DNA of 7,429 nucleotides from Gammaproteobacteria bacterium HGW-Gammaproteobacteria-14 (lineage in GTDB: Bacteria; Pseudomonadota; Gammaproteobacteria; Pseudomonadales; Alcanivoracaceae). Location: contig PGZG01000089.1 in NCBI GenBank assembly GCA_002840115.1, positions 1 to 7,429 on the forward strand, written 5' to 3'. Position numbers and translations under genes: made by a program. Below the pieces are notes generated by a model that was not told the DNA's origin, did not search any database, and worked only from the letters and a program-made list of their open reading frames with translations. How positions within the stretch are numbered: the stretch's first letter is position 1; every line of letters starts with the position of its first letter. Shown here one piece after another: positions 5,009 to 7,429 of the stretch.

Positions 5009-7429
5009 ATGTCAAAGGACGATCTCAGCAGCCATACCCCCATGATGCAGCAATATTTACGCATCAAATCCGAGCACCCGGAACATCTGGTGTTTTACCG
5101 CATGGGCGATTTTTATGAGCTGTTCTATGGCGATGCCGAGAAAGCCGCGCGGCTGCTCGATATCACCCTGACGTCCCGAGGACAGAGTGCGGGGCGACCC
5201 ATTCCCATGGCTGGCCTGCCACACCATGCCGCCGAAGGTTATCTGGGGCGGCTGGTCCGGCTTGGGGAGTCAGTGGTGATTTGCGAACAGTTCGGCGACC
5301 CCGCCACCAGCAAGGGGCCAGTGGAGCGCCGGGTGGCACGTATTGTTACCCCTGGCACGGTCAGTGATGAAGCGCTGCTGGATGAACGTCGGGATACCCT
5401 GCTGTGCGCAGTCTCTGCTCATGGAGAAGCGTTTGGCGCCGCCAGCCTTGATCTTGCTGCCGGACGACTGGTTGTTACTCGAGTCAACGGACGCGAAGCG
5501 CTGCTGGCGCTGGTGGAGCGCTGGCAGCCTGCGGAGCTACTATTTGATGAGAGTGCCGCACTGCCAGAATCGCTACGCAAACGCACCGGCGCCCGCTCGC
5601 GCCCGGTATGGGAGTTTGATCCAGACACGGCCCAGCGACTGCTGTGCAAACAATTTGGCACCCATGATCTGGCCGGCTTTGGCAACCCCTCAGCGCTGGA
5701 AATTGCCGCCGCAGGCAGCCTGCTTGGCTATGCCAAAGAAACCCAACGCAGCGCGCTGCCACACCTCAACAGCATGGCTATCGAATGCCACGACGACGGC
5801 ATTCAAATGGATGCCGCAACCCGCCGCAATCTGGAGCTGACGGAAACCCTCGATGGTCGCGATACGCATACATTAGCCTGGGTGCTCGACAGCACCATCA
5901 CCGCCATGGGCGCCCGCTTGCTACGCCGCTGGTTGCATCAACCGCTGCGCAGAAAAGAGCAGATCAACCAGCGCAGCCAGCGCATTGCCGCGCTACGGAA
6001 TGGCTGGCAATTTGAGCAGATTCGTACCCTGCTTGATGAAGTCGGCGATATGGAGCGTATTCTCGGGCGGGTGGCGTTGCGCTCGGCACGGCCACGGGAC
6101 CTCACCCGGTTAGCACGCAGCCTCGCCGCCCTGCCCGGCCTGCAAGCCGCGCTTCCTGAAGATGGCCCCCTTGCCGCACTGCGCCAACAACTGGGCAACT
6201 TTCCCGAACAACTGACCTTACTGCAAAGCGCCATTATCGAAAACCCGCCCATGCTCATGCGCGATGGCGGTGTGATTGCCGATGGCTTCAATGCCGAGCT
6301 GGATGAACTGCGCGCCATTAACGAAGACGCTGGTGCCATTCTGGTGGATATCGAAGAGCGGGAACGCGCCCGCACCAATCTCGCCACCCTGCGCGTCAAA
6401 TACAACCGCGTGCACGGCTATTACATTGAGCTTTCTCGCCGCGATGCGGAACAGGTGCCGGCGGATTACGTGCGTCGCCAAACCATGAAAAATACCGAGC
6501 GTTTTATTACGCCGGAGCTAAAAACCTTCGAAGACAAAGCCCTGTCTGCTTCCAGCAAAGCACTGGCACTCGAGAAGGCCTTGTATGAACAGTTACTGGA
6601 TCGCCTGAATGATGAGCTCAGTGCGCTACAACACAGCGCGGCAGCACTGGCAGAACTGGATGTGCTGGCCTGCTTTGCCGAGCGTGCCGAAGCACTCAAT
6701 CTGGTACCGGCCACTCTGGTGGATGCGCCGGTGGTAGAAATCATTGATGGCCGCCATCCAGTGGTAGAGCGGGTACTTGATGATGCCTTCGTACCCAACA
6801 GCCTGCATCTCGACCAAGAGCGTCGAATGTTGATCATTACTGGCCCAAACATGGGCGGTAAGTCCACCTATATGCGGCAAACCGCATTGATTGTGCTACT
6901 TGCTCATATTGGCTGCTGTGTCCCGGCGGCGGGCGCCACTCTGGGTCCCATCGACCGCATCTTTACCCGTATCGGCTCGGCGGACGATCTGGCCGGCGGG
7001 CGCTCTACCTTCATGGTGGAAATGACCGAAACCGCCAATATCCTCAACAATGCCACGGATAAAAGCCTGGTCCTGATGGATGAAATCGGCCGTGGCACCA
7101 GCACGTTTGATGGTCTGGCACTCGCCTGGGCAGCAGCCTCCCGGCTGGCCAGCGAGCAAAAAGCCTTTACCCTGTTTGCCACCCATTACTTCGAACTGAC
7201 ACGCCTGCCGGATGAGCTGCCCGGCGTACGCAACGCCCACCTGACCGCCAGCGAACACGGCGATGGCATCGTCTTTCTTCACCGGGTACAGGAAGGTCCC
7301 GCCAGTCGAAGCTACGGCTTGCAGGTGGCACAGCTGGCCGGGGTTCCCGGTAGCGTCATCCTCGCTGCGCGCACGCGGCTCGCCCAGCTGGAACAAGGGC
7401 AAAACATCGTGGCCACCAACAACACGACG
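5009..7429 (+). CDS. mutS: MutS, DNA mismatch repair ATPase (3' end cut by the window)
   Basis: MutS binds base mismatches and small loops and, with ATP, recruits MutL to start mismatch repair. The frame is unbroken for 807 codons to the window edge; E. coli MutS has 853 residues, so only about 45-50 C-terminal residues, the tetramerisation end, are missing. The start MSKDDLSSHTPMMQQYLRIK aligns with the known N-terminus. The mismatch-reading Phe-x-Glu motif is FYRMGDFYELF at 29-39 (F35 and E37). Core and clamp domains fill the middle (for example KYNRVHGYYIELS). The ABC-type ATPase has Walker A TGPNMGGKST at 611-620, the GGRSTFMVEMTE signature-like helix, Walker B LVLMDEIGRGTS with D691 and E692, and FATHYFELT containing the conserved His. 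All catalytic residues are present. No clear Shine-Dalgarno precedes ATG 5009. It is transcribed away from the dehydrogenase pair. Confidence 0.99.
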   Translation, partial: MSKDDLSSHTPMMQQYLRIKSEHPEHLVFYRMGDFYELFYGDAEKAARLLDITLTSRGQSAGRPIPMAGLPHHAAEGYLGRLVRLGESVVICEQFGDPATSKGPVERRVARIVTPGTVSDEALLDERRDTLLCAVSAHGEAFGAASLDLAAGRLVVTRVNGREALLALVERWQPAELLFDESAALPESLRKRTGARSRPVWEFDPDTAQRLLCKQFGTHDLAGFGNPSALEIAAAGSLLGYAKETQRSALPHLNSMAIECHDDGIQMDAATRRNLELTETLDGRDTHTLAWVLDSTITAMGARLLRRWLHQPLRRKEQINQRSQRIAALRNGWQFEQIRTLLDEVGDMERILGRVALRSARPRDLTRLARSLAALPGLQAALPEDGPLAALRQQLGNFPEQLTLLQSAIIENPPMLMRDGGVIADGFNAELDELRAINEDAGAILVDIEERERARTNLATLRVKYNRVHGYYIELSRRDAEQVPADYVRRQTMKNTERFITPELKTFEDKALSASSKALALEKALYEQLLDRLNDELSALQHSAAALAELDVLACFAERAEALNLVPATLVDAPVVEIIDGRHPVVERVLDDAFVPNSLHLDQERRMLIITGPNMGGKSTYMRQTALIVLLAHIGCCVPAAGATLGPIDRIFTRIGSADDLAGGRSTFMVEMTETANILNNATDKSLVLMDEIGRGTSTFDGLALAWAAASRLASEQKAFTLFATHYFELTRLPDELPGVRNAHLTASEHGDGIVFLHRVQEGPASRSYGLQVAQLAGVPGSVILAARTRLAQLEQGQNIVATNNTT

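Noticed and set aside
6896..7402. 168-codon minus-strand open frame inside mutS
   Set aside because: It is antisense to the conserved MutS ATPase domain.

Overview
The window carries the DNA-repair neighbourhood mutS / pncC / recA / recX of a gammaproteobacterium. RecA, MutS and PncC match that class closely, the order pncC-recA-recX is the one found in Escherichia coli and Pseudomonas, and recA has a gammaproteobacterial LexA (SOS) box. The dense coding and moderately high GC suggest a free-living, Pseudomonas-like or marine aerobic heterotroph. The genus cannot be fixed from the sequence alone.

Layout, left to right. Minus strand: recX (578 to beyond the left edge, with an anomalous 3' part), recA (1605-571, overlapping the recX start by 8 nt), a 181-bp gap holding the recA promoter and SOS box, and pncC (2275-1787). 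Next is a second 181-bp gap with a GC-rich hairpin, followed by two tandem acyl-CoA dehydrogenase genes (small subunit 3569-2457, large subunit 4766-3582). A 242-bp divergent intergenic region separates these from mutS on the plus strand (5009 to beyond the right edge, 807 codons present).

How the parts work together. RecA is the recombinase and SOS co-protease, RecX limits its filament, PncC recycles nicotinamide mononucleotide to NaMN for NAD synthesis, and MutS recognises mismatches. The two acyl-CoA dehydrogenases resemble the PimC/PimD (pimeloyl-CoA dehydrogenase large/small) type and probably form one heteromeric enzyme for acyl-CoA beta-oxidation. They are metabolic genes inside a repair neighbourhood.

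I saw no RNA genes, insertion sequences, CRISPR arrays or prophage genes. No convincing undescribed system is present. The points most worth checking are the recX reading frame that runs through the left edge without a stop, the tight recA-recX overlap, and the two-gene dehydrogenase in which both subunits lack the usual C-terminal catalytic glutamate.
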